Below, piece by piece: positions 1 to 11,498 of a DNA stretch of 64,000 bases (the stretch's first letter is position 1; every line of letters begins with the position of its first letter). The position numbers and the translations under genes were made by a program. Origin of the DNA: Tetracentron sinense (lineage: Eukaryota > Streptophyta > Magnoliopsida > Trochodendrales > Trochodendraceae); contig CM026565.1 of the NCBI GenBank assembly GCA_015143295.1, positions 10,910,041-10,974,040 on the forward strand, given 5' to 3'. The notes under the pieces were generated by a model, which made no database searches, was not told where the DNA came from, and was given only the letters and a program-made list of their open reading frames with translations.

Positions 1-596
1 AAGCACATGATGTTTTCAAGAGTTTTTACCGGATTTGATGTGATGCAAGCATGAACTATAAACTGTTTGCTTTCCTGTATGATATAAATTGCTTCATGCC
101 TTATATTGTTATTGCTATGCCATGGCTGTTGGTTAGTGTTTGGTACCCGCTGAGTATTCCATGCTCAGCCGTACGTCTTATGTCAGCAGGTGATAGTGGA
201 GCGGCTGCTCCTTTCGACATCTATGCTCTTGGTCCATGGGTGGAGGAGGAGTATATCGAGGAAGTCCCTGCTAAGGAGCCTCATGTAGATGGTTATTAGG
301 TGGTAGATTCTAAGTGAGAATGTGGGTGAGCATGAGAGATTTATATTCATGTATTTTGGCAGGCATGTCTGCACTTTCTTTTGTGAGTTCATTGTGTACA
401 AAACTTGGATCATGTATATACATAGAGGTTTTGTTAGACTTCCGCTGTGCCATGTAGTGTATGCTTCCGCCATTTTAGTCCTCTATTGTATATGCTCCAT
501 GTATTTTTGCAGGTTGGTTGCCACGCAAGTCATGTAGGTCATGACAAGTCGTCCAAGATTCACTCTAACTCCTGGGGTGGGTTTTGGGTCATGACA
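1..596 (+). repeat. Partial LTR 1 (3' part), Tekay-like family, plus orientation
   Basis: This is the downstream part of an LTR that begins left of the window. It is recognised because it is the reverse complement of 1703-2280 (LTR 2) and resembles the LTRs of element C: it shares the GTGAATC...GGGTTTTGGGTC terminal block and the GCTGAG/CTCAGC hairpin (149-154 with 164-169). The terminal CGCGACA seen in the other copies reads CATGACA here, which fits loss of two CpG sites by deamination. The right boundary at 596 is the LTR end by homology. No primer-binding site follows it. Confidence 0.8.
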
Positions 597-1626
597 TAAG
601 CCAGCTGAAGAAGAAGAAGGAGAAGAAGAGGCTAAAGAGGTTGTTGAAGCATCAAAAGTAGCCGAAGTAGAAAAAGGAAAGGTTGCAAAGAAGGATAAGC
701 TTCGCAGAGTTTCCTTCACTTTGTGGTTGATATATATCTTCCACGGGAGAGAATGTGACTACTCATGGATCCCGAAACCTACTCCTTCTGATGAAGAGAT
801 CCAGAGTTCCAAAATTTTGACAAGCTACTGCGTAAGCTGTGAAGGTTATTTGGCCACCTTCATTTCCTGTTGGTTTTGCAGCTTTGTGTTGCCTTCTCAC
901 CGACAAGAGGTCATCCGTTTGGAGACCTTTGTGATGGCCGATAGATTGGCCACAAAGACCAGGTATTGTCTCTTGCCGATGATGGCGAGTTTGTATTGAG
1001 AACTGAGGACCATTTTGAAGAGCCAGAACTCAAAGAAGAGCTTGGCTCAAGGGCCGTTTCAGTACTTATATGCATGGATCAATTAATACTTTGCTTGTAC
1101 ATATCCAAGGAGAGCAGAGCTCGCCAATGAAGTTTATCTTCCGAGCCTGATCTTTATCGTCGACCAAATTCTAACTCTGTTCGACGTTAAGGAACGAGTC
1201 TGAGACATGTTTACGACTCCTTCTCGTTATGAGCTGCATCCATTTAGAGGGACTATCGAGCACAGGGGAAACATTGTCTTAGTGGATAACCCTTCGGAGG
1301 GAGATGTTCACTTCATGCTGCTCGACTATCTGACTAAAATGAGCCTTCGCCCTGCCAAGCTTTTATGGCATGTTGGAGAGAACTGCTTCATTAATCCATA
1401 CCTTCCAAGCCGTTTTGCAAGGAAATTTTACTATGACCAGGCTAAGCCACCAATTCTGGAAGAGACCCCTTGGGTTATGAGGGATCTTTGCCAGGTGAAG
1501 CGTGAATGGGAAATCCTCCATCATCGGGTACAAGAACGCGCTTTTACATCCCTCCCAAGACATGATTGGGTCGACCTTCTATTCGCTTCGCCACATGGTG
1601 GTCTGATTGCACTACTTCTTATATGA
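595..1626 (+). pseudogene. Decayed plant mobile domain (PMD / aminotransferase-like) reading frame
   Basis: One reading frame runs through 595-1626 with in-frame stops at 997-999, 1084-1086 and 1201-1203. It opens with a Glu/Lys-rich, low-complexity stretch (604-700). Next comes a segment resembling PMD proteins: a FISCWFCSFVLPS block, then ETFVMADRLATKTRYCLLPMMASLY (near 860-996). After the first stop it continues with GPFQYLYAWIN (near 1051-1083) and YLPSRFARKFYYDQ (near 1396-1440), where PMD proteins usually have a PxRxARQFG-like motif. A further piece in another frame (about 1607-1700) suggests a frameshift. PMD proteins include MAIN/MAIL1, and related domains are found in MULE and Ty3/gypsy elements. 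The family call is from remembered motifs, not a search. Not functional as it stands. Confidence 0.6.
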
Positions 1627-1702
1627 AGTATGGGGAAGGGACATCCCCAACGATAATTTAAAGCAACTTTTAGCATCTGCAGTTGGTACTTCACAAGCTA
1701 AG

Positions 1703-3768
1703 TGTCGCGACCCAAAACCCACCCTACGAGTTAGAGTGAATCTTGGACGACTTATCATGACCTACACACGGAGCATATACAATAGAGGAAAAAAATAACG
1801 GAAGCATAAACTAACATGGCACAACGGAAGTCTAACCAAAACCTCTATATATATACAAGATCCAAGTTTTGTACAAAAGTGTAAACAAAAAGAAAGGTGC
1901 GGACATGCCCGCCAAAATACATGGGTACATAATCTCTCAATCTCACCCACACTCACTTATAATCTATCACCTAATAGTAACCATCGACGTGAGGATCCTC
2001 AACAGGGACCTCCTTGACGTACTCCTCTTCCTCCCATGGACCAGGAGCACATATGTCAAAAGGAGTGGGCGCTCCACTAACACCTACCGACATCAAAAGT
2101 ATGGCTGAGCATGGAATACTCAGCGGGTACCAAATACTATCTAAGAGTCATAACATAATAATAACAAAATAAAGCAGGAAGCAGTTCATATAATTGACAG
2201 GAAAGTAAATAGTTTATATTTCATGCTTGCATCACATCAAAGCTGAGAAAAACTCTTGAAATCATCGTGTGCTTGACTGGACTTGAAATATCATTTTCGT
2301 GTTTGAAAACTTGTCTTATCATGTTCTATCTTACTTGTCTTGTCGGGTCATGCTTGTCTTGTCGTGTCATGCATGTCATGCCATGAAATTAAAATGCTCA
2401 TGCTTGCTTGCTTGGAATTTAAACGTGCTCATGCGCTTGGGATGTTAGTGTCCTTGAAAAGCTTGAAGGGAGAGTGGTGTAAACTCCCTCTTTTGAGATA
2501 TGACAAATTCAACTTGAAGGGAGGGAAGTGTAAACCCCCTCTTTTGCGAAAATGTCATAAAGTAAACATGCATGCTTGGAGACGCACTAACATCTTGCTT
2601 GACGTGTTCTTGTTCTTGTTAAAGCGAGGCAAAACATATCTTAAGATATGCCCTACCTCTATTTACCAACCCTTATGTCTGGCCTTATCATGGTGTTCGT
2701 GAATCGAGAATAGAACCCTTGTTCTTGTAAAACTCGGTAAACCATGCTTGACTCGTATATGCATGCTGTGCTTGTGAGGTCGTGTACATGCTATGGCTTG
2801 GAAATAAACATGGCATATTGAATTTCATAGTATACAATTCATCAAATAAGCATTCACTTTACCACATGCTGTTCTAGAAAGCAATTAGACACACTAGCAT
2901 GAAACCCTAGAATTTTCACATATCTTGAAGCATGCTTTTCTTGATCAATAATTCATCCAGTCGATCAATCATCCATGTGTGTTCATTATTTGGTGAAATG
3001 CCCTTCCCATTTTATTCATCACATCACATACACATGGCATCCATCGCCCCACCTCCATCTCCATTCATACATCCCATCACATTGTATATCCATAATTTAG
3101 GGAAAACAAAGAAGAATGTAAGAAAAAGGGAAGCACATGACTAGGAGGGTAGCATAGGGTACCGACCTTGAAAAGAGAAGAAAACCCTTGATTGAAGCTC
3201 CCTAACTCAATAGAGGTGAACCCTCTTGAAGAAAATGCTTCCAAGCTTTAAATAGGGGAAGATCCTTGCTTGAAATGAAAATGCAAGCTTTAGTTGAGCT
3301 TCATCCTTCAATCCCAAACTCCCTTGAGCAAAACCCTAATTTTCCCTTCTCTTCCTTATCAAATCTCCCAAAATGCAAGTTTGAGGGTTTTGGTAACCCT
3401 CAACCCCGAAATTGGGTTTATATAGAAGAAAGGGGTGGTCAAAGACCATCCTACCCTTAATGATCTGCTTAAAAAGACCAAACTGGACAAATTCGTGAAG
3501 GAGCGGTCGACCGGTCCATAGGACCCTCTCTGGAAAAATCCCACCATACAAAATTAGTGCGATAGCGGTCGACCAGTTGGTCTGTGTTTTGCCCATTTTG
3601 CTGATTTCTCTCATTTTTCCCACTTTGGTATTTTAGCCATAACTTTTGACTTGTTTGTCGGATTTTGACGATTCAACTTGCGTTGGACTCGTCATTCGAA
3701 GAGGTACATTTCTGATATTTTAGAATCTTCCGATTCTTCTTCATTTATTAATTGGACTACGTGAAATG
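1703..3768 (-). repeat. LTR 2, Tekay-like family, minus orientation, 3' (U3) tip shortened
   Basis: Starts with TGTCGCGACCC, the same terminus as the element C LTRs, and shares with them the GCTGAG/CTCAGC hairpin (2104-2124), the ATATC/GATAT hairpin (2636-2649) and the U3 block CGGATTTTGACGATTCAACTTGCG near 3657-3682. A TATA-like sequence on the minus strand is at about 3416-3424. Compared with element C the last roughly 60 bp of U3 are missing before 3769. No internal region or PBS is attached, so it is either a solo LTR or one end of a rearranged element. Confidence 0.8.
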
Positions 3769-4972
3769 TGTAGAGCCCCAGAACTTTTTGCCATGTATCG
3801 AGACCCGTGCCAAGGCATGAAGCCCTTGTAATCTTCCATTTCTATGAAATGAGAAATTTTGAACAACCTTAGGTGTTAAAAGGTAGTGTTCCCAAGTCGA
3901 TTATGTCAAAAACCCAAGTCACTGTATCTCAATTGCGGATCAGTCAACTTCAGGGGTAATTTAGTCAATAAATAATAGAAATTGGAAATTCTGAAATATC
4001 AAGAATGTTTCTTTTCGAAAGAAAAATCCAACGCAAGTTGAATCGTCAAAATCGGACAAACGAGTTGAAAGTTATGGCCAAATTACCAAAGTGTGGAAAA
4101 ATGGGAGAAAACAACAAAATCTGGAGGGTGCGATCGATCGCAAGTCAGGTGCGATCGATCGCATGCAGGCAAAATAGGTCCAAACTCTCAGGGTTATATG
4201 CGATAGATGGATCCCGAGGTGTGATAGATCGCAGGGATCTGTGATCGATCGCAAGAATGTGCGATCGATCGCATGCAGGGGGAAATCAGACCAGAAATGT
4301 TCGGGTTCATGTGCGATAGATCACATCCAGGTGCGATCGATCGTAAGGACCTGCGATCGATCGCAGATAAGTGTACGATAGATCGCATGTGGTAGTAGAT
4401 TCCAAATTTGAGGGTGTTAAACCCTTTTCTTGTTAGGGATCCTCATTTTGGGGCATTTCTAACCTAGAGGAGAGAAAAGGGGAGAAAGAGGAAGAGAGGA
4501 TTTTAAGGAAATCCTCCAAGGAGATTGGATTGAGAGATAAAAGGGAGTTCAAGCTTGGGAAATTACAAGCAAGGGGCTTCCCCAAAGCATCACGAGTTCT
4601 CCATACCCAAGTGGGAGTTCTTCCTCAAGTTGGAATCCACATCAAGGGTGTTATTCAACCCCAAATCAAGGTCGGTATCCTATACTAACCTTCTAGTTCA
4701 CCTATGCTCCTTATTTTTCTTTCATTTCATGATTTTCCCTAATTTCTAAACAAGATAAGGAAATGAGATGAATGGATGGTTGTGTGGACGTTTATGGGCG
4801 ATTGGATGCCGTGTATGTGTTGTGATGATTAAAATGGGAAGGGCATTTCACCTCAATAATGAACATACATGATGTGGATTGAATGAAGAATGATTCATGT
4901 AGAATAAAATGAAAGATTTAGGTGTTAACCAAATTACACATACCATGTGTTTGATGAAATGCCTCAATGAAT
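3769..4972 (+). repeat. LTR 3 (U3 side), plus orientation, truncated
   Basis: Begins TGTAGAGCCCC, the reverse complement of the GGGGCTCTACA end of the element C LTRs. It carries the conserved U3 block in the opposite strand sense to LTR 2 (about 4026-4080), so LTR 2 and LTR 3 form a head-to-head inverted repeat. It loses homology near 4965-4972, where the truncated LTR of element A takes over. No PBS, PPT or coding region is associated. Confidence 0.7.
4128..4390. repeat. Array of GCGATCGATCGC palindromes in LTR 3
   Basis: About ten spaced copies of a palindrome centred on GATCGATC (variants GATAGATC), separated by short unrelated spacers of 5-40 bp. The spacing is too irregular, and the repeats too short, for a CRISPR array. 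Equivalent arrays with the core CCGATCGATCGGT occur at the same place in the other LTR families of the window. Confidence 0.85.
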
Positions 4973-5870
4973 ACTCAGTGTATACAAACTACTAACAATA
5001 AAGCAATAATAGCATGGAGCATGCGAATCATGAAGAATGAAATCCTTAAACATATCAAAACGTGGAAACCGTAAGTAACACATGTGATGAAATCCGAAAC
5101 CAAAACCGTGTGAGTCATGCGATAATCATAGCCTTGTGAGTTCTTAGAGTTCATGAAGTTCCTTAGAGTCGTTTATGATCCATAGAGACATAGAGCAATA
5201 CCATAGAGCAAAACCATAGAGCCAATACCATAGAGATCTTAGAGCAATTTCATTTATGATCCTTCTGAGCTTGTGAGACGATCTTAGACATTATCATAGA
5301 GTTCATGTGAGTGTATCATGATCCTTTTGAGCTTGTGAACCGATCTAAGAGATATCATAGAGTTGCTTGAAATCATTCATATAAGTCATTCATTCAAAAC
5401 CCTTTTCATACTTTGAGAAATCCACAGAAAAACCTCAGTTCATGCGAGACATGCGAACATATGAGCATATGAGAATGACAACATGTTTAAACACCCAAAC
5501 ACCCTTAGAGGCATTTACACAAACACATAGAGTGCATAATAGTGATAGCTTACATCCAAGTATAAAAATAACATCCCACACCATAACAAAGCAAGGCTTA
5601 TAGTATAGAATGAGAAGAACAACATATGGTAACTAGTAGTATCACTAGATTGGTAGTAGAGTGTATCTACCTTGATGAAATTAGTGAATTTGATTCCAAA
5701 AGCTTGGAACACATGAAGACCTCGAGTTCTTTGAAAAGAAACACCAAAGGAATGGAAGGAACTTGACCTCCCTTCAAGCTTGAGCAAAAACCTAGCTTCT
5801 CTCCTTCTCCTCTCAATCTCTTTCAAAATAGTGTACTAAGGGTTTCTGAAACCATAGGGCACGAAGAAGC

Positions 5871-5880
5871 CTTATATAGG
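5871..5880 (-). promoter_or_regulatory. TATA box of element A left LTR
   Basis: The minus strand reads CCTATATAAG. The palindrome array lies about 50-260 bp upstream (higher coordinates), the expected layout of a retrotransposon U3 promoter. The same sequence occurs in the middle LTR at 12889-12898. Confidence 0.6.
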
Positions 5881-5931
5881 CAAAGGGGTAGTGGCTAAAG
5901 ACTTAAAAACCCTTAATGAAGAAATCTGCGT

Positions 5932-6140
5932 ATAACCGATCGATCGGTGGCTGACCGAACGATCGGTGGTTTCAACCGAGTGATCGGTTAAAAACACCCT
6001 CTCTGGAATTTTTCCCGATACAAATTAGTTAATGGTTGATAGCTACCGAGCGATTAGTATAAGACCGGTCGATCGGTGGTTATCACTGAGCGATCGGTGT
6101 AAGACCGATCGATCGATGGTTATCACCGAGCGATCTGTGA
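5932..6140. repeat. CCGATCGATCGGT palindrome array, element A left LTR
   Basis: Seven to eight degenerate copies of ACCGA(T/G)CGATCGGT separated by short spacers such as GGTTTCA and GGTTATC. An interruption in the middle (about 5992-6045) holds the conserved CTCTCTGGAA...CCCGATACAAA block. The array is repeated in the middle LTR (about 12953-13158). Confidence 0.85.
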
Positions 6141-6374
6141 TCCCCTGTTTTGGTTCAAAACCCTATTTTCACTACTTGGATCTTCTCCAATCCCATTTCC
6201 AACACCTTTTATGCTTTAAACACACTCCTTAAGGACATGTAGACCTATTAAATCATGCACACCATAAATCCAAACATTTCCATTAGTATAAAACCCACAA
6301 GTGTATAAGACCACACTTGAACACTATTCACACACTATTCACTACTTAGTGAAACGAAGATTCGGGATTCTACA

Positions 6375-6388
6375 TCCCTCCCCCCTTA
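6375..6388 (-). other. Polypurine tract, element A copy 1
   Basis: The minus strand reads GTAAGGGGGGAGGGA immediately before the U3 end of the LTR. This is the plus-strand priming site for reverse transcription. The copy 2 equivalent is at 13393-13405. Confidence 0.85.
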
Positions 6389-6465
6389 CAAGAATTTCGT
6401 CCTCGAAATTAGAACGACACCAAAAAGCACAACAAAAACAAAATACAAAAAATCCAACATAGAAA

Positions 6466-9400
6466 CTATACAAACAAGTGAGGGTACTTTTCCTTCACTT
6501 CGACTTCTTGCTCCTATGTAGCCTCTTCCTTAGAATGATGTTGCCATTTCACGAGGACTAACGGGATAGTCTTGGTGCGCAAGACTTGATCTTGACGATC
6601 AAAGATCTGAACTGGTTGCTCAACCAAAGTGAGATCTTCTCGAATCTCCACGGGATCAAGAGCAATGACGTGAGAAGGATCTGGAATGTATTTCCTAAGC
6701 ATAGAAACGTGGAATAAATTATGGACTGCTCCCATGTGAGGCGGTAGGGCTACCATGTAAGCAACCTCACCAACCCTAGTGATAATCTCAAATGGCCCCA
6801 CGTACCTAAGGCAGAGCTTTCCTTTCTTCCCAAATTGCATGATTCCCCGACTCAGTGAAATCTTCACAAAGACTCAATCCCCAACTTGGAATTCTAAATC
6901 TCTGTGGCGAGTGTCCGCATAGCTCTTTTGCCTATCCTGAGCAGTTTTCAATCGTTCCCTGATTACCTTGACCCTTTCTGTGGTCCGCTCGATCAATTCA
7001 GGACCAAGAACTTTCCTCTCACCAACTTCATCCCAATATAGAGGGGATCTACAACTCCGACCATACAGAGCTTCAAAATGCACAATTTGGATGCTTGCCT
7101 GGTAACTGTTGTTGTAGGCAAACTCAACCAACGGCAAGTGTTCCACCCAACTGTCCTGAAAGTCCAGCATACAAGCTCGGAGCAAATCCTCTACAACCTG
7201 ATTTACCCGTTTAGTTTGCCCAACGGTTTGAGGATGAAAGGTGGTGCTAAAATCTAAAAGAGAACCCATAGCACTCTGAAAAGTTTTCGAGAACCTTGAA
7301 GTAAACCTAGGATCTCGATCAGACACAATGGAAACCGGCACCCCGTGTAGACAGACCACGTCCTTAGCATACGAGGCTACCAACTGATTCAAACTGAAAG
7401 TAGTCTGGTATGGAAAAAAGTGTGCAAACTTTGTCAATCTGTCAACTATCACCCAAATAGCATTGGAGCCCTTCACTGTCTGCAGCAAACCCACGATGAA
7501 ATCCATCGAGATATTCTCCCATTTCCATTCCGGAATAGGGAGGGACTGTAAAAGACCAGCCGACCTTCACCTGCTAGCACACCAAACATCTAGAAACATA
7601 TTCGACGACTTCTCTCTTCATGTTTTGCCACCAGTAGTGCCTCTCGAGATTCTGGTACAACATGGTACCTCCCGGATGTACCGTGTACTTGGATCGGTGA
7701 GCCACGTCCAAGATCTCACTCCTGAACGCCATGTCGACGGGAACGCACAACCTGCCTTTGAATGTGATAGCACCATCACCATTCAAAGCAAACTCCTGAC
7801 TGCCACTGCTAACCGACCTATCTCAGTAAGCAAGCAACTCAACATCCGAATTTTGCAACTCCTTGATCCGGTGCAAGATATGCGGCATAACTGAGATTTT
7901 GACATCACCGGCCCATAGGTAACATGCCTGAGAGTAGTGTCTAAGTTACACATATCATTCAATAACTTCCACTCTTGTACTCTCAAGTGAGCCATAACCC
8001 CGTAAGGTTTCCTACTAAGTACATCGGCTACTACGTTTGCTTTACCTGGATGGTACTGAATGGAACAATTATAGTCCTTCATGAACTCCATCCAACGATG
8101 CTACCTCATATTCAGTTCTTTCTGCAAGAAGAGATACTTCAAGCTCTTGTGATCCGTGAACACAACGAACTCTTCCCCATAGAGGTAGTGACGTCAAATT
8201 TTCAGCGCAAAGACGACTGCTGCAAGCTCTAAGTCGTATGTGGGGTAGTTCTGCTCATGCTCCTTCAAATGACAAGAAGCATAGGCAACCACCTGCTTAT
8301 GCTGCATAAAAACACATCCAAGTCTGACTAGTGAAGCACCACTGTAGACTTCAAAACCACCGCTCCTAGATGGAACTGTGAGAACAGGGGCTGTGGTAAG
8401 CCTCTTCTTCAACTCCAAGAAACTTGCCTCGCACTTGTCACTCCAAGTGAACTTAGCGTTCTTTCGCGTGAGGTAGGTAAGCGGTGCCGCTAAGCTTGAA
8501 AATCCCTTCACGAACCTCCTGTAGTATCCTGCCAGACCGAGAAAAATATGAATCTCGGTAACACTCTTCGACCTCTCCCAATTCATCACTGCCTCAATCT
8601 TCACAGGATCGATTGAGATACCCTCGACAGACACCACATGTCCAAGAAAAGACACCTTGTCTAGCAAGAGTCTACAATACAAGGCGGAGATCTCTCGTGT
8701 GATCATCCTGTGTCTGTGAATACACAAGGATATCATCTACAAATACGATCACACAATGATCGAGAGGCGATTTGAACACCCGATTCATCAAATCCATGAA
8801 TGCAGCCGCTCCGTTAGTCAGTCCAAAAGACATAACCAAAAACTAATAGTGACCGTATCGAGTTCTGAATGCCATCTTCGAAATGTCTTCTTTCTTGATC
8901 TTCAACTGATGATAACCAGATCGAAGATCAATCTTTAAGAAGAACTTTACACCCTTCAACTAATCAAACAAGTCGTCTATCCGAGGCAATGGATAACGAT
9001 TCTTGATAGTGACCTTGTTTAACTGCCTATAGTCAATGCACATCCGCATCGACCCATCTTTCTTCTTCAAGAGCATCGGAGCACCCTAAGGTGAGACACT
9101 TGGCCAGATAAAGCCAAGGCCCTGTAATTCTGCCAACAAGTCATTTAACTCTTTAACCTCAATAGGGACCATCCTATACGGAGCCCTCAAAATCGACGCC
9201 GTGCCTAGAGCTAGCTCAATCTCAAACTCAATTGCCCGATCTGGAGGTAATCCCGGCAAGGTCTCCAGAAAAACATCCATATACTCACATACCACCGGAA
9301 TGGATGTGGAGTCTTGTACCTCTACATTCTCGAGACTGAGAGCTGCAAAGCGAGCAATGTCTCTCCTCTGAAGTCCCCTGAAATGAAACGGCTTTAGCCC

Positions 9401-9721
9401 AGCGGGCTTAAAGTTCACCACCTTCTCGAAACACGCCACGTGCCCATGGTGAGCTGAGAGTCAATCCATACCTAGGATGACGTCGAAATCCCAGAATGAT
9501 CAGGTCGACTAGCAACTCGTGCTACATGACTTGCACAACACTGCCCAGATACACTTTATCTGTCTCAACAGACTTGCCCAATGGAGTTGAAATGGACAAC
9601 TCCCAGGGTAGCTTACTCGGCTCGGACGTAAAGCCTTCGGCAAAACTAGGCGAGACTAATAAATGAGTAGATCCCGTATCAATCAACACCTTTGCTAAAC
9701 ACTCATTTACTAGCAACGATC
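6466..9721 (-). pseudogene. Element A copy 1: pol remnant (PR-RT-RH-IN-chromodomain)
   Basis: Read on the minus strand: protease with a DTGSTH motif near 9669-9680, RT with an FVDD-type active site near 8733-8744, RNase H (about 8390-8080), integrase zinc-binding HHCC (about 7740-7575), integrase core with the SDRD aspartate near 7310-7325, and a C-terminal chromodomain ending KYPHLFV at 6466. The frame is broken many times; for example, the Trp of the EEATW chromodomain motif is TAG near 6520. The integrase catalytic glutamate in the GQTERV motif is lysine (AAA at 7210-7212). The coding part starts at 9721, just after the candidate intron, so it would be expressed only as a Gag-Pol fusion. 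Not functional. Confidence 0.9.
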
Positions 9722-9871
9722 CTCTGGATCATTGCTACTCAAGTTATAATTTGCTACATACATAATACATATTGACACACACATAACAATAAGCATTACA
9801 TAGCATATATATATATATACCAATACATCATGGCAATTCTAGAACTTTAACAATATCGAACTCGCACGTAC
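9722..9871 (-). other. Candidate spliceosomal intron between gag and protease, element A copy 1
   Basis: On the minus strand the donor is CAAG|GTACGTGC and the acceptor is CCAGAG|GATCG. The 150-bp interval is AT-rich. Removing it joins the end of gag to the protease frame in phase 1 of a glycine codon. Left unspliced, the gag frame ends after a short tail at 9828. The nearer CAG acceptor (two bases upstream) would break the frame. Inferred from sequence only, but the same arrangement is seen in A copy 2, C and D. Confidence 0.65.
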
Positions 9872-11101
9872 CTTGCACAACATCATCAGATGCCTGTGCG
9901 TCTCTGTCAGTCATGGCAAACACCCTGCCCTGATTAGCCTGATGAGGCTGCTGGGTGAGCGGCAAGGATCTAGAGGCCTGAGATGAAGACCCCTGAAGCG
10001 TAGTCTGCCTGCCTGGAGGTCGGACTCCCTGTGGCCCAGTCTGTGACTGCTTACATGGGCAGTCCCGTATCACCTGACCAACCTCATCCCAGTGGAAGCA
10101 TCCACCCGAAAATCTTTGGCAATCCCTAGTCTTGTGTCGACGGCCACATGCGGTATACTCCTCAAAAGCCTGTGATGTGGAGGAAGCTAGAGGCATAACC
10201 CTCGCAGCCTGTAACGTCGTAGGACGCAGTGCCTGAGGCACGAAATGAGACCTCTGAGCCGACATCGACTAAGAGAACTGGTATGGTGCAGTCCTACTCC
10301 TCTTCTCGAACTGTGAAGAACCACTAGATTGACCCCGAGACAGGCTTCTCCCAAAGCCATTATCTCTTCTCCTGATGAACTCTTCTGCATTTTTCTCGGC
10401 GATCTTCGCCTTTCCCACTATCTCTCTCCAAGGTTCCACTTGGAGAATGGACACCCTATCTCGGATGAAAGCCTTCACCCCATTTCAAACTTCCTGGCCC
10501 GCAGGTCTTCAGTCGCAACCAAATGCGGAGCAAATCTTGATAACTCCGTGAACTTAGCCTCATACTCGGCCACGTTCATCGCTCCCTGTTGCAAAAGTAA
10601 AAACTCCCTCGCCTTCTGTTCCCGAATGAATCTAGGAAAATACTTCTCATGGAAGGTTTCTAGGAACTCCGCCCATGTCCAGGGTTCCCCTGCCTTTGCA
10701 ACATCTCTTCGCCTTTGGGCAACTCTCCACTAATGTTCGGCTTCACCTTCCATCACGAAGGAAGCCCATTCAACCTGTTGCTCCTCAGTACATCGGAGAG
10801 CCCGAAAGGTATTCTCTAGCTGGATAATCCAAGCCTCTGCCACCATTGGGTCCAGAGTACCATAGAAAGTAGGAGGCCGTAGTTTCCGGAAAGCTTTAAG
10901 TCCCACGGTGTGATGCACCGACGGAGGCACAGGAGTAGTCGGTGGGGTAGGAGTATTCACAGCAGGTCTAGCTGCCAAAAAAGCCAAGGTCTCTGCTATA
11001 AAATCCATAGCATTCATAAAGTAAAGCGGCTCTTCCTCTCTCGGAACCTCACCCTCGGATCTCTGAGTATGGTAACCACAATCCCGATTGCCGCGTCTCA
11101 T
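9872..11101 (-). pseudogene. Element A copy 1: gag remnant
   Basis: Starts at the MRRG methionine (11101). The retrotransposon gag domain follows (LRPPTFYGTLDP near 10880; EYEAKFTELSRFAPHLVATE near 10500-10570). The C-terminal zinc knuckle is degenerate: the second Cys of CFHC is Trp and the His is Gln. Stops: TAG in place of the second Trp of the EAEHWW motif (10730-10732) and TAG at about 10266-10268. One base is missing near 10475 compared with copy 2, a copy-specific frameshift. Gag normally forms the particle shell and binds RNA; this copy cannot. Confidence 0.9.
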
Positions 11102-11498
11102 GATGTAAAATCCTGATATCAATGGCAAAACAGGAGTCTAACTTGGATACCAATCCTCACACAACATATAGCAATTCAATAAACATGAAATGCTATTAAC
11201 ACATATAGTATACATTGAAGTATACACATAATCATATAATTATAACTTAGAGTTTTCTAGCATAGTTAAAATCCTTGTGTTGGGCATCTACCTTTTTCCT
11301 TTGGAATAAGACTAAGGACATGGTCTAGACTAGCACCTAGACTAAGATTCTAGACCACCTAAGGATTTGCTTGACACCGGTTACGTCGTCGTAACAAGCC
11401 TAACACAAACAAGTCCATCTGAGTTCTAAATTCAACTCAAAGAATTGACCTCCGCTTAGCTCAAGGGAAACTGATCCCTAGAGCTTTGATACCAAATC
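11102..11498 (-). other. Element A copy 1 leader and primer-binding site
   Basis: The 400 bp between the middle LTR and gag hold no convincing ORF. The PBS lies at 11481-11494; the minus strand reads TGGTATCAAAGCTC, matching the 3' end of initiator-Met tRNA except for one G-to-A change in the usual TGGTATCAGAGC. Copy 2 has the same variant at 18500-18512. Confidence 0.8.

Larger units (their letters stand above)
4973..6374 (-). repeat. Element A left LTR, truncated
   Basis: Matches 11974-13392 of the complete middle LTR almost base for base but lacks the first roughly 475 bp (the U5 side). It ends ATTCTACA at 6374, directly followed by a polypurine tract on the minus strand. A minus-strand TATA box is at 5871-5880 (CCTATATAAG). 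Confidence 0.92.

Noticed and set aside
1..596. ORFs at 51-299 and 322-537 as host genes
   Set aside because: They lie inside an LTR recognised by its inverted copy at 1703-2280 and have no recognisable domain.
4128..4390. CRISPR-like array of short repeats
   Set aside because: Repeats are 12-14 bp palindromes with uneven spacers, inside a plant LTR, with no cas genes. The same design recurs in sister LTRs.
5515..5826. 103-residue ORF repeated at 12533-12844 (minus strand)
   Set aside because: It lies within the LTR of element A, so it is repeated only because the LTR is. No domain is recognisable, and the related LTRs of C and D do not encode it.
7463..7894. 143-residue plus-strand ORF repeated at 14480-14911
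   Set aside because: It is antisense to the integrase/RNase H region of element A and duplicated with it. Its composition mirrors the coding strand.
9722..9871. The gag-protease gap of element A as simple sequence decay
   Set aside because: Decay does not explain consistent GT-AG ends, phase and stop placement at the same codon in A, C and D, so it is reported as a candidate intron instead.
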